In this document: positions 24,563 through 33,700 of the stretch, in pieces
Layout: each line of letters begins with the position of its first letter
Numbering within the stretch: the first letter of the stretch is position 1
DNA from: Hymenobacter sp. PAMC 26628
Lineage (GTDB): Bacteria > Bacteroidota > Bacteroidia > Cytophagales > Hymenobacteraceae
NCBI RefSeq assembly: GCF_001562275.1
Contig: NZ_CP014304.1
Span: 992,001-1,056,000, forward strand
Length of the DNA: 64,000 nucleotides
Direction of reading: 5' to 3'
Translations under genes and position numbers: made by a program
The notes under the pieces: generated by a model
What the model was told of the DNA's origin: nothing
The model's database searches: none
Seen by the model: only the letters and a program-made list of their open reading frames with translations

Positions 24563-25252
24563 ATGCTCAGCATCATCATCCCCACCTACAACGAAGCCGC
24601 CAACATCGGCCGCCTGGTGGCCGAACTGCGCCGCCACGCTCCCGCCGACGCGGTCGAAATCTTGGTGGTGGACGCTGCCAGTCCCGACGGTACCGCCGCC
24701 GCTGCCCGCCAGGCCGGAGCTACGGTGCTGCAATCGGCCCGGCCCGGCCGCGCCGCCCAAATGAACCACGGCGCCCGCCATGCCCACGGCGATATCTTCT
24801 ATTTCGTGCACGCCGACGTAGGCATTCACCCCGACTTTGCGGCCACTATTGCGGCGGCCGTGGCGCAGGGGCACGCGGCGGGCTGCTACCGCTTCCGGTT
24901 CGACTCGCCGCACCCGCTGCTGCGCATTAATAGCTACGGCACTCGCTTCGAGGGAATTATGAGCCGCGGGGGCGACCAAACGCTGTTTGTCACGCGGGCG
25001 CTGTTTGAGCAGTTGGGTGGCTTCAACGAGCGGTTTGTGATAATGGAGGATTTTGAAATAATCCAGCGCATTCGCAAAGCTGCCTCGTTTTTCATCGTGC
25101 CACAGGACGTCGTGGTTTCGGCCCGCAAGTACGAAACCAACGGCTGGCTGCGCGTGCAGCTGGCCAATTTGACGGCCTTTTCGCTGTTCTTCCTCAAGGT
25201 CCCGCCGCCGCGCATTGCCCGCACCTACAAGGCCCTGCTCAACTACCGCTGA
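24563..25252 (+). CDS. TIGR04283-type arsenosugar biosynthesis glycosyltransferase (copy 2)
   Basis: A 229-residue GT2 enzyme with LSIIIPTYNEAANIGRLVAE, LVVDAASPDGTAAAARQAGA, FVHADVGIHPDF (metal site) and RGGDQTLFVTRALFEQLGG, then IMEDFEIIQRIRK. It is a clear paralogue of the protein at 8178, with the same layout and the same RAAQMNHGAR/RAAQLNYGAQ block, but not a recent copy. It starts the operon running through the epimerase, SDR and peroxidase-like genes toward arsS. The stop TGA overlaps the next ATG by one base, showing translational coupling. Probable role: sugar transfer onto the arsenic-containing intermediate; direct proof is lacking. Confidence 0.92.
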   Translation: MLSIIIPTYNEAANIGRLVAELRRHAPADAVEILVVDAASPDGTAAAARQAGATVLQSARPGRAAQMNHGARHAHGDIFYFVHADVGIHPDFAATIAAAVAQGHAAGCYRFRFDSPHPLLRINSYGTRFEGIMSRGGDQTLFVTRALFEQLGGFNERFVIMEDFEIIQRIRKAASFFIVPQDVVVSARKYETNGWLRVQLANLTAFSLFFLKVPPPRIARTYKALLNYR

Positions 25253-26277
25253 TGCCGCTGCTTCCGCTTCCCCGCGTGCTCGTAACCGGCGCCAACGGCT
25301 TTTTGGGCCGCCACCTCGTAGCCGAGCTGCTGCATCGGGGCTACCCCGTTCGGGCCCTGGTGCGGCCGGGCGGCGCGGCGGCGGGGGCCCTACCGCCCTT
25401 GCAATCATTGCCCATTGAAGTGTGCGAGGTTGACCTCACGCAAGCCGCCCGCAAAGCCGAAATGGCTGACACCATCGGCGGCTGCGGGGCCCTAATCCAC
25501 GCCGCCGCGCTGGCCCAGGTGAACCCCGCCCGCAGCCGGGCGGTGTGGGCCGCTAACTTGGATGGTACCGAGCAAGTGCTGCGCCTGGCGCGAAAAGCGG
25601 GGGTGGAGCGCCTGGTGTACGTGGGGACTGCCAACGTCTTTGGCTTCGGCCCGAAACAGCGCCCCGGCGACGAAACCCGGCCCTACGCCGGCCGCCGCTA
25701 CGGGCTTGATTACATGGACAGCAAGCGCGCCGCCGCCGACCTGGTGCTGCGCGCCGTGGCCCGCGAGCAGCTACCCGCCGTGCTGGTGCACCCCACCTTT
25801 ATGCTGGGCACCGGCGATGCCCGGCCCACCTCGGGCGCACTGCTGCTGGAGCTGCTGGGCGGCCGCCTGCCCGGCTACCCGCTGGGCGGCAAAAACTACG
25901 TGCACGTGCACGACGTGGCCGTGGCCACCGTCAACGCCCTGACCCTGGGCCGCGTGGGTGAGTCCTACATTCTGGGCCATGAGAACCTAAGCTACCGCGA
26001 AGCCTTCGCTTTGATGGCCAGAACCATGGGGGTAGGGCCCCCGCGCTGGCCAGTGCCGCCGCCGCTGGCCAATTTCTACGGCGTAGTATGCGACCTTAAA
26101 GCCCGCCTCACCGGCCGCCCCAGTCAGGTAAATTCGGGTATGACGGCCGTGGCCAACGACGGCCATTACTTTACCCCGCAAAAAGCCCGCGCTGAATTGG
26201 CCCTGCCCCAAACCCCCGTTTCCCAAGCCGTGGCCGATGCCTTTGCCTGGTTTAAAACCCACGGCTATGTCCGATAA
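25252..26277 (+). CDS. NAD-dependent epimerase/dehydratase family protein
   Basis: A 341-residue extended SDR. The NAD loop VLVTGANGFLGRHLVAELL is at residues 8-26, and the catalytic YGLDYMDSKRAA (Tyr-x3-Lys type) near residue 143, preceded by YVGTANVFGFG, where threonine or serine takes the usual role. It is coupled to the preceding glycosyltransferase by a 1-base stop/start overlap and itself overlaps the next SDR gene by 11 bases, so these three are one transcript. It could be a sugar or steroid-type dehydrogenase; in this setting it may adjust the ribose or a sugar in the arsenosugar pathway. The exact substrate is not visible. Confidence 0.88.
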   Translation: MPLLPLPRVLVTGANGFLGRHLVAELLHRGYPVRALVRPGGAAAGALPPLQSLPIEVCEVDLTQAARKAEMADTIGGCGALIHAAALAQVNPARSRAVWAANLDGTEQVLRLARKAGVERLVYVGTANVFGFGPKQRPGDETRPYAGRRYGLDYMDSKRAAADLVLRAVAREQLPAVLVHPTFMLGTGDARPTSGALLLELLGGRLPGYPLGGKNYVHVHDVAVATVNALTLGRVGESYILGHENLSYREAFALMARTMGVGPPRWPVPPPLANFYGVVCDLKARLTGRPSQVNSGMTAVANDGHYFTPQKARAELALPQTPVSQAVADAFAWFKTHGYVR

Positions 26278-27094
26278 AAAGGCTAGCCCACTGGCGGGCC
26301 AGGTGGCCCTTATCACCGGCTCTGAGTCGGGCATCGGGCGCGAAACGGCCCGCGCCTTTTGCCAGCAGGGCGCGGCCGTGGTGCTCAACGGCCGCCAGGC
26401 CGCGCGCCTCGAAGCCACCCGCCAGGCCCTCGCCGCCGAGGGCTACCAGGTGGCCGCCTGCGTGGCCGACGTAACCGACTACGCCGCTGCCGAGCGCCTC
26501 ATTGCCACAGCGATAGATGCGTTCGGCCGGCTCGACATTCTGGTCACCAACGCCAGTATTTCGATGCGCGCCTACTTCCGCGACCTCACGCCCGAGGTAT
26601 TTCGGCAGGTGCTCGACAGCAACGTGTACGGCTCAGTGTATCCGCTCAAGGCAGCCCTGCCCCACCTCATTCGGGCCCAGGGTAGCGTTACGTTCATCTC
26701 TTCCATTTCGGCGCTGAACGGGATGCCCAGCGGCTCGGCCTACTGCGCCGGCAAGGCGGCCCTGGCCAACCTCGCCCACACCCTGCGCCTGGAGCTGGCC
26801 GATACCGGCGTGCACTTCGGGGTGGTGCACATCGGCTTCACCCAGAACGACGCCGACAAGCGCGTGCTCGACGCGGCGGGCCAGCCCGTGCCCATTGCGC
26901 ACCGCCCGCCGCGCTGGCAAAAAACGCAGGCCGAGGTGGCGGCCATTATCTTGCGGCACGTGCGGCGGCGGCGGCGGCGCACGGTTATTTCGGCGCTGGG
27001 CCGGCTCATTTTGGTGGTGCACACGCTGCTGCCGCGCCTCGGCGACTGGGTGGTGCGCACCAGCCAGCGTCGCCTGCGGAACTTCTACGAATAA
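26267..27094 (+). CDS. classical SDR oxidoreductase
   Basis: A 275-residue short-chain dehydrogenase. The cofactor motif LITGSESGIGRE is near residue 15, ILVTNASIS around 95 (NAG-like), FISSISALNG supplies the catalytic serine near 145, and SAYCAGKAAL the Tyr-x3-Lys pair near 162. The C terminus is basic and hydrophobic (RRRRRRTVISALGRLILVVH), which may bring it to the membrane. It overlaps the epimerase gene by 11 bases and is followed 62 bases later by the AhpD-like gene. Such enzymes reduce a carbonyl or oxidise an alcohol using NAD(P)H; the true substrate here is unknown. Confidence 0.88.
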   Translation: MSDKKASPLAGQVALITGSESGIGRETARAFCQQGAAVVLNGRQAARLEATRQALAAEGYQVAACVADVTDYAAAERLIATAIDAFGRLDILVTNASISMRAYFRDLTPEVFRQVLDSNVYGSVYPLKAALPHLIRAQGSVTFISSISALNGMPSGSAYCAGKAALANLAHTLRLELADTGVHFGVVHIGFTQNDADKRVLDAAGQPVPIAHRPPRWQKTQAEVAAIILRHVRRRRRRTVISALGRLILVVHTLLPRLGDWVVRTSQRRLRNFYE

Positions 27095-27156
27095 CCCCGC
27101 CTTGCTTGGCGCAATCTGCTACCTCTCCCTTTCTCGTATTTTCTTACAACCCCCGC

Positions 27157-27489
27157 ATGGAAACCTACTACAACCCCGCCGACCTCAAGAAATTTGGCAA
27201 CATTGGCGAGTTTCAGAAAGAATTTGCCGATAAATTCTTCGCCTACTACGGCGCCGTGTTCGCCGAAGGGGCCCTCACGGCCCGCGAAAAATCGCTCATC
27301 GCCCTGGCCGTGGCCCACGCCGTGCAGTGCCCCTACTGCATCGACGCTTACTCGGCCGACACCCTCGAAAAGGGCTGCACCGAGCCCGAAATGATGGAGG
27401 CCGTGCACGTGGCCGCCGCCATCCGCGGCGGCGCTACCCTGGTGCACGGCGTGCAGATGATGAACAAAGTCAAAGAGTTATCCATGTAA
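27157..27489 (+). CDS. arsenosugar biosynthesis-associated peroxidase-like protein (AhpD fold)
   Basis: A 110-residue carboxymuconolactone decarboxylase/AhpD-fold protein. The redox motif QCPYCIDAYSAD has the CxxC pair with a nearby histidine in AVAHAVQ, the standard AhpD site, and the C-terminal AAAIRGGATLVHGVQMM is typical of the family. Members with this length and motif are recurrent neighbours of arsS. It may protect or regenerate trivalent arsenic or thiols. ATG at 27157 is favoured. It is followed by a palindrome and then arsS. Confidence 0.9.
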   Translation: METYYNPADLKKFGNIGEFQKEFADKFFAYYGAVFAEGALTAREKSLIALAVAHAVQCPYCIDAYSADTLEKGCTEPEMMEAVHVAAAIRGGATLVHGVQMMNKVKELSM

Positions 27490-27493
27490 ATCC

Positions 27494-27570
27494 TAGCGCG
27501 GACTCTGCGAGTCTGCGCGTTGCGCTGTTACCCAACGCTCTTACGCGCGGACTCGTAGAGTCCACGCTAC
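27494..27570. repeat. palindromic repeat, family A copy 2
   Basis: Left arm TAGCGCGGACTCTGCGAGTC and right arm GGACTCGTAGAGTCCACGCTA pair imperfectly, with a GCGTTG/CAACGC core as in the copy at 1201-1298. It sits between the peroxidase-like gene and arsS on the same strand, so it may attenuate transcription within the operon. Confidence 0.6.
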
Positions 27571-27579
27571 TTCTTTTCC

Positions 27580-28629
27580 ATGATAAAATCCCTCAAAGCC
27601 ACCGGCAACCAGTTGGCCGATTCGGCTTTTCAGCTCACCGTGCTGCGCCAGGAAGTGGTGGACGTGCTGCACCTGCCGCCCTTCCACCAGAAGATGCGGG
27701 AGGCGGGCCTGTTTCCGCTTACGCCGGTGGCCCCGGCGGTGCTGCAAATCAACGTGGGCAAGATGTGCAACCAGGTTTGCAAGCACTGCCACGTGGATGC
27801 CGGCCCCGACCGCAAGGAAATTATGACCCGCACCACGATGCAGCTCTGCCTCGACGCGCTGGCCCAAACCGCTATTCCGACTGTGGACCTCACCGGTGGG
27901 GCCCCGGAGATGAATCCCGACTTCCGGTGGTTTGTGGAAGAAATCAGCAAGTTGGGCCGTAAAGTGCTGGTGCGCTGCAACCTGACCATCATCGTGGCCA
28001 ATAAGAAGTACCACGACCTGCCCGAGTTTTTCAAGCAGCACGGTGTGGAGGTGGTCAGCTCGCTACCCTTCTATTCGGCCGACAAAACCGACCGCCAGCG
28101 CGGCGACGGTGTCTTCGACGACTCCATCAAAGCCCTCAAAATGCTGAACGCCGTGGGCTACGGCCAGCCGGGCAGCGGCTTGGTGCTGAACTTGGTGTAC
28201 AACCCAGCCGGCGCGTTCATGCCGGGGCCCCAGGCGGCCTTGCAGCGGCAGTTCAAGCAGGCGCTGGCGAAGGACCACGGCATCGTGTTCAACGACCTGT
28301 TTGCCATCACCAACCTGCCGGTGAGCCGCTTCCTGGACTACCTCGTGGAGTCGGGCAACTACGCAGGCTACATGGAGAAGCTGGTGACGGCCTTTAACCC
28401 CACGGCGGCGGCCGGCGTGATGTGCCGCGACACCATTTCGGTGGGCTGGGACGGCGGCCTCTACGACTGCGATTTCAACCAGATGCTCGACCTGCACGTG
28501 GCCAGCACCAGCCAGCACATCCGCGACTTCGACGCCGCGGCCTTGGCCCAGCGCCCCATCGTGCTCAACCAGCACTGCTACGGTTGTACAGCCGGCGCGG
28601 GCTCCAGCTGCGGCGGCACGGTAGCGTAA
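27580..28629 (+). CDS. arsS: arsenosugar biosynthesis radical SAM enzyme ArsS
   Basis: A 349-residue radical SAM enzyme thought to join the 5'-deoxyadenosyl group of SAM to dimethylarsenite, giving the arsenosugar backbone. The cluster site is KMCNQVCKHCHVDAGPDR (CX3CX2C, residues ~62-69), followed by VDLTGGAPEMNP. A C-terminal cysteine-rich end, HCYGCTAGAGSSCGG, is the position where related proteins may carry selenocysteine; here it is plain cysteine. A further conserved cysteine block is VMCRDTISVGWDGGLYDCDFN. It lies next to the AhpD-like gene and just 4 bases before the aquaporin gene. Length and motifs are complete, so it should be functional. Confidence 0.95.
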   Translation: MIKSLKATGNQLADSAFQLTVLRQEVVDVLHLPPFHQKMREAGLFPLTPVAPAVLQINVGKMCNQVCKHCHVDAGPDRKEIMTRTTMQLCLDALAQTAIPTVDLTGGAPEMNPDFRWFVEEISKLGRKVLVRCNLTIIVANKKYHDLPEFFKQHGVEVVSSLPFYSADKTDRQRGDGVFDDSIKALKMLNAVGYGQPGSGLVLNLVYNPAGAFMPGPQAALQRQFKQALAKDHGIVFNDLFAITNLPVSRFLDYLVESGNYAGYMEKLVTAFNPTAAAGVMCRDTISVGWDGGLYDCDFNQMLDLHVASTSQHIRDFDAAALAQRPIVLNQHCYGCTAGAGSSCGGTVA

Positions 28630-28633
28630 GCGC

Positions 28634-29335
28634 ATGGTAGTGCGAACGATGCTGCGCCATTGCCTATTTGCTGAGGCGCTGGGCACGGCCATTTTGCTGA
28701 TTTTCGGCACCGGCGCGGCCGTGGTTGACGAGCAGACGCACGCGCTGGGCCACGGCGGCGTGGCGGCGGCCTTCGGGCTGGTGGTGCTGGTGCTCATCCA
28801 GGGCCTGGGCCACGTGAGCGGCGCCCACGTGAACCCGGCCGTGACCATCGCCTTTTGGGCGGCGGGGCGCTTTCCGGGCCAGCGCGTGCTGCCCTACGTG
28901 GGGGCCCAATTGGTGGGCGCGTTCGTGGGGAGCGGCTTGGTTAAGCTGGTGGCCACCAGCGGCTCCACGCTGGGCGCCACGCTGCCAGCGCACGGCCCTG
29001 GCCAGGCTTTCGGGCTGGAAGTAATGCTCACCTTCTGGCTGATGCTGGTGATTCTGCGGGTGTCGTCCAGCTTCTACGAGCAGGGGCTGCTGGCGGGGCT
29101 CACCATCAGCGCTACGGTGGGGCTCGAAGCTTTGGTGGCGGGGCCCCTGTGCGGCGCCAGCATGAACCCGGCCCGCTCGCTGGCCCCTGCCTTCGTGAGC
29201 GGCCACCTGGCCGATGCCTGGCTCTACGTAGTAGCCCCGGTGGCCGGCGCACTGCTGGCCGTGCTGGTCGACAGACTGCTAGAACTGAGCAGCAAAAAGC
29301 TTCAGGCGCTCCCGGAGGAAGTTAGGTTGCCCTAA
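28634..29335 (+). CDS. aquaporin / glycerol facilitator family channel (AqpS-like)
   Basis: A 233-residue channel with six membrane segments and two NPA boxes: HVNPAVTIAFW near residue 71 and SMNPARSLAPAF near 177. Homologous MIP channels in ars operons (AqpS) conduct As(III) or methylarsenicals down a gradient. It starts 4 bases after arsS, so it is probably co-transcribed and could release neutral arsenic species or an arsenosugar precursor, in the absence of an active efflux gene here. A plain water or glycerol role cannot be excluded; selectivity-filter residues were not assigned. Confidence 0.92.
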   Translation: MVVRTMLRHCLFAEALGTAILLIFGTGAAVVDEQTHALGHGGVAAAFGLVVLVLIQGLGHVSGAHVNPAVTIAFWAAGRFPGQRVLPYVGAQLVGAFVGSGLVKLVATSGSTLGATLPAHGPGQAFGLEVMLTFWLMLVILRVSSSFYEQGLLAGLTISATVGLEALVAGPLCGASMNPARSLAPAFVSGHLADAWLYVVAPVAGALLAVLVDRLLELSSKKLQALPEEVRLP

Positions 29336-29434
29336 AAGCCCGGATAAGTCAAACAGTAAGCGCATCAAGGCTGGGCAAGTACTGCGTATTACAATGCAAG
29401 AGGGCCCCCGGTGGCGGCCGCCAAGCTTGCGCAA

Positions 29435-30631
29435 TTAATGGCCGGGCGATTCCGGTGGGAAATAATCCAGGGGTAAGAGCTCCGCCATCTTTTCAAAGCT
29501 CCAGTAGCCTTCGGTCACTAACGACAAGGGGGCCACGGGCACGGCGTTGGGGGCCAGTTCGGCGGCGGGCGGGGGGCGCAGTTGCAGGATTGATTCCTGG
29601 CGGCCCGGCAGCGGGTGGCCGGTGATGGCGCCAGGGGCGTGGAAGCCAGGATCGGGCCGGGCATTTTCGTACGTCACGGCCAGCAGGTCGCGGAAGCGCA
29701 GCCACACCCGCCCCGCGGCGGCGGTGCGCACGCTGTCCAGCGGCAGCCGATCCTCATACACGAGCGTGAATTCTTTGGGTTGCGTCAAGAGGCGCCACAC
29801 CGAATCGGGCAGGCTGCCGTGGTTCCGGCCGGCGGCTTGCCACCGCCGCACCAGGCTGTCGGCGGCCGCGCGGCGGCGGTTGGGACGGCGGCTCAGCCGT
29901 TGCAGCAGGAAGCCTTCCTCGGCGAGCCGGCCGGCGTAGGCACTGCGTAAAAAATGCAGGTAAGAGCCCCGGTACGCCTTTTGCCGATTGGCTTCCCAGC
30001 GGCGCTGCTCACCGGCGTTGAGGGGCGGCAAGGGCTGAAAAGCAACCCGGCTGACGGTGAGAATCGTCACTGTTTCGTCGGTGATGTCGGCCCGAAAATC
30101 CAGGTCGTAGCAAGTGAGTCGGTACCCCAGGGCCCCATTGTCGACCTGCACGGCGCGGGTGGCGCGGGCCGTCAGGCGCCGCCGGCCCGGGTCGAAAACG
30201 ACGCTGATGTCGGCCGGGTCGCGCACTTGGCACAGCCGCGCGAATGAAGAAGTGCCCAGGAATAACTTCAAAAACAACTGGTAGTCGGCCAGCCGGTTGG
30301 CAGGGCGCACCACCACTTCGCCCAACGGCGCCGGGGCGGGCAGTAGCCCAAAATTCAAGGTCAGATTGGTTTCGGCGGCCACCAATACCGGCCGTTGCCG
30401 CAGCCGGTAGCCCAAGTAGCTGGCTGACACATCGTAGCGCCCGCGCCGGATACCTGGCAGCACGTAGGCCCCTTGCTGGTCCGCCGTGGCGCCGTAAGTG
30501 GTGTTCAGCAGGAAAACGCTGGCAAAAGGCAACGGCTTGCCCGTCAAGGAGTCGCGTACGATGCCGCGAATGGTTACCTGGGCCGCTGCCGGCCCCGCCA
30601 ATAACGTCAGAACGAATAATAAGGCGCGCAT
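29435..30631 (-). CDS. exported protein with CarboxypepD_reg-like domain
   Basis: A 398-residue exported protein. Signal peptide LLFVLTLLAGPAAAQ is followed by a carboxypeptidase regulatory-like beta-sandwich domain: TIRGIVRDSLTGKPLPFASV and YVLPGIRRGRYDVSASYLGY, to about residue 105. The remaining ~290 residues are unrecognised and soluble-looking, with PLGEVVVRPANR as a joint and a C-terminal YWSFEKMAELLPLDYFPP. It lacks a TonB plug or barrel. Such proteins are common in the Bacteroidota envelope and their function is usually unknown. ATG at 30631 starts at the signal peptide. Monocistronic, downstream of the GH3 gene's end. Confidence 0.83.
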   Translation of the reverse strand: MRALLFVLTLLAGPAAAQVTIRGIVRDSLTGKPLPFASVFLLNTTYGATADQQGAYVLPGIRRGRYDVSASYLGYRLRQRPVLVAAETNLTLNFGLLPAPAPLGEVVVRPANRLADYQLFLKLFLGTSSFARLCQVRDPADISVVFDPGRRRLTARATRAVQVDNGALGYRLTCYDLDFRADITDETVTILTVSRVAFQPLPPLNAGEQRRWEANRQKAYRGSYLHFLRSAYAGRLAEEGFLLQRLSRRPNRRRAAADSLVRRWQAAGRNHGSLPDSVWRLLTQPKEFTLVYEDRLPLDSVRTAAAGRVWLRFRDLLAVTYENARPDPGFHAPGAITGHPLPGRQESILQLRPPPAAELAPNAVPVAPLSLVTEGYWSFEKMAELLPLDYFPPESPGH

Positions 30632-30750
30632 GACGACGTGTGGTGGCCGTGGCCTGCCGGACAACCGTTCCTTGCGAAGCCTGTGCTACGGGGCCCTAAA
30701 TTACTTGCTGGCAATTCAGCTTAAACGCTGCAAACCAAGTTGATCGAAGC

Positions 30751-33700
30751 TTACTGGCTGCCGGCGGCGCTACTGGATGAGCCGAGCCCCTTGCTGGGCT
30801 TCGCGGCTAGCTGGCCCGCCGCCAGGGCCTTGTAAATCACCTCGTGGATGCGGGTGCGGATGTTGTACTGGCGCAGCTTGTTATTACCCGCGTCGGGGTA
30901 CACGCGGTTCGAGAGGAAGATGTAGAGGATTTGGTTGTCGGGGTCCATCCACACGCAGGTGCCAGTGAAGCCGGTGTGGCCGAAGGTGCTGGCCGGGGCC
31001 AGGCTGCTGGTGGGGCCCTGGGGCTTGCTGGGGTCGCCGTGGTCCCAGCCCAGGCCGCGCTTGTTGCCCGCCACCTGGGGCCGGGCAAATTCCGACACCA
31101 CCGGCGACTGGAAGTAGCGGGTGCCGCCGTAGTTGCCGTTTTGCAAGTCCATCTGCATCAGCACGGCCAGGTCGTTGGCGGTGGCGAAAAGGCCAGCGTG
31201 CCCCCCCACACCGCCCACCAGGGCCGCCATCTGGTCGTGTACGGTGCCTTGCAGCTGCTCGTGGCGGTAGTACGTGTCGTTTTCGGTGGGCGCAATGCAG
31301 CTTTTGGGGAAGTGCGCGAGCGGGTTGTAGGTTAAGCTGCCCAGGCCCAGGGGCCGGTAGAAATTGATCTGCAAAAACTCCTCAATGGGTTGTTTCAGCA
31401 GCTTCTCGCTCAGCCGCTTCATGATAAGAAAGCTGAGGTCAGAATACTCCACCGGGTACTTGCCGTGCACCTTGGGCAGCAGCGATGAGCGCAGCGTCCA
31501 GGTCCACACCGAGTCGTCGGCGGCCTTCACGCTGTACTCGCCAGGGGCCACTTCGTTGGGAAAATCGCCCGATTTCTGGCCAGAGTAAAAGGTAGGCTTC
31601 AGCTTGCCGTCGCGCACGGTGCGCTCCCAGGTGGGGATGCCCGGCTTGAGACCGGCTTGGTGCAGCAGCACGTCGCGCACGGTCATCTCGCGCTTGTTAG
31701 TGCGCTGCATTTCGGGCAGGTAGGTGGCCACTTTCTCGTCCAGGTTCAGGCGGCCCTGGTCTTTAAGGTACATGATGGCCTGCAACGTGCCGGCCACCTT
31801 CGTAACGGAAGCTAGGTCGTACAACGTGCTGCTGGTTACGGGCTGCGACTGGTCGTAGGTGCAGTAGCCGTAGCTTTGGTCAAACACCACCGTGCCGTTT
31901 TTGGCCACCAGCACCTGGCAGCCGGGGGAGGCGGCGTAGGTCTGGCTTTCGAGGGCGATGTTGTCGATGCTGGCCAGCACACGCGAGTCGAGGCCCTCGC
32001 TTTCGGGGGCGGCGTAGCGCAAGCGGTGCAAGTCGGGCGTGGCCAGGCCGGTGCCTACCGGCAGGGTGGGCGACACGGTGACCGGCAGCTTGCCCCGCGC
32101 TGGCAGGGCTCCGAACAGCACCTGCGGCACCACCAGCTGGGCCGCGTAGTGGTCCTCATAAGCGCAGACGAGCGTGCGGGCCCCCTCCAAGTACTTGAGG
32201 CCGTAGGCGTTGCCCATGGCCACCACCACCGTTTTGATGCCCTTGGTGGCCTCTAGCTGCTTGAGAAACTTTAGGGCCCCGTCGCCCAGGCCGTAGCTGT
32301 GGCTGGGCGTGTTGTTCATCTGGTGCAGGCTCACCACCACCACGTTGTAGGGCTGGAGGCGGGCCAGCAGGCGGGCAAACGTGGAGTCGGGCGCGTAGCG
32401 GTCGGCCACGGCGTATACCGGGCCGGGCTGGTACTTGTTAAAGATGGTGGCGTAGGGCCCCTCGGCCGGCGTGCCGATGGTGATGGCCGCAACCCGTAGC
32501 GTGTCGAGCCGCTGGAAGGGCAGGAGCTGGTCGTCATTCTTCACCACTGTGGTGGCGTGCTCAAAAATACGCTGGGCCAACACCCGCGTGCTGGGCTGGT
32601 TGAGGCTGTCGCGTAGCACAGCCAGGTTCACGGGGCGGTACTTGTTCAGTCCGGCCCAATACTTAGCACGCAGAATTTTCTTCACCCGCAGGTCCAGGTC
32701 GACCTGCTGCAGTTTGCCTGCCGCCACGGCCTCCTTGATGCGAATAAGGGCCACCGGCACGTCTTCTGAAAACAGCAGCACGTCGTTGCCCGCGGCCAGG
32801 GCCATGGCATCCAGCTCGCCGTCTTTGTAGAGCTTGCTCACGCTGCGCATGTTCAGCGCATCGGTGAACACCAGGCCCTTAAAGCCCATCTTGTCCTTGA
32901 GCAAGTCCGTGACGAGGGCGTGCGAGAGGGTAGTGGTTTTGGCGTTGGTCGTATCGAAGAGCGGGATGTAGAGGTGGGCCACCATCGTGCCCATCACCCC
33001 GGCGTCGAACGCCTGCTGGAAGGGCACCAGATCAACCTTCGCGAGGCGGGCCATGTCGGTGTTGACGACCGGCAGGGCCACGTGCGAGTCGGTGTCGGTG
33101 TCGCCGTGCCCGGGGAAGTGCTTGGCCACGGCCATCACCCGGTTGTCCTGCAACCCCTTGATGTACTGGAGGCCCAGCGCCGCTACCCGGTCCTGGTTCT
33201 CACCAAAGGCGCGGTTGCCAATCACGGGGTTGTTGGGGTTCGAGTTCACGTCGAGCACCGGTGCGAAGCTGATGTGCACGCCCAGCGCGCGCAGCTTGCG
33301 GGCAATGGCCTGGCCCATCTGGTACACGTACTGCGGGTCGTCGAGGGCTCCCAGCGTCATTTCCTTCGCAAAGTGAGCCGACGAATCGAGGCGCATGTCG
33401 AGGCCCCACTCGGCGTCGGTGGCGATGAGCAGCGGCACCTTGGCGGCGGCCTGCAGGCGGTTGGTGAGCAAGGCCTGGCGCTTGGGGCCCCCTTGCAGGA
33501 ACATCACCCCGCCCACGCCCTGGTTGCGCACCAGCCGCTCGATGCGGTCGGCGTGGGCCTTCTCACGGTTCGAGTAGGCGGCCACCATGAAGAACTGGCC
33601 CAGGCGCTGGTCGGGCGTAAGGGAGTTGAACACACTGTCGACCCACGCCATTTCGAGCGGGGAGCTGGGCAGCGGGTCGGCGGGCAGCTTCCGCAGGCTG

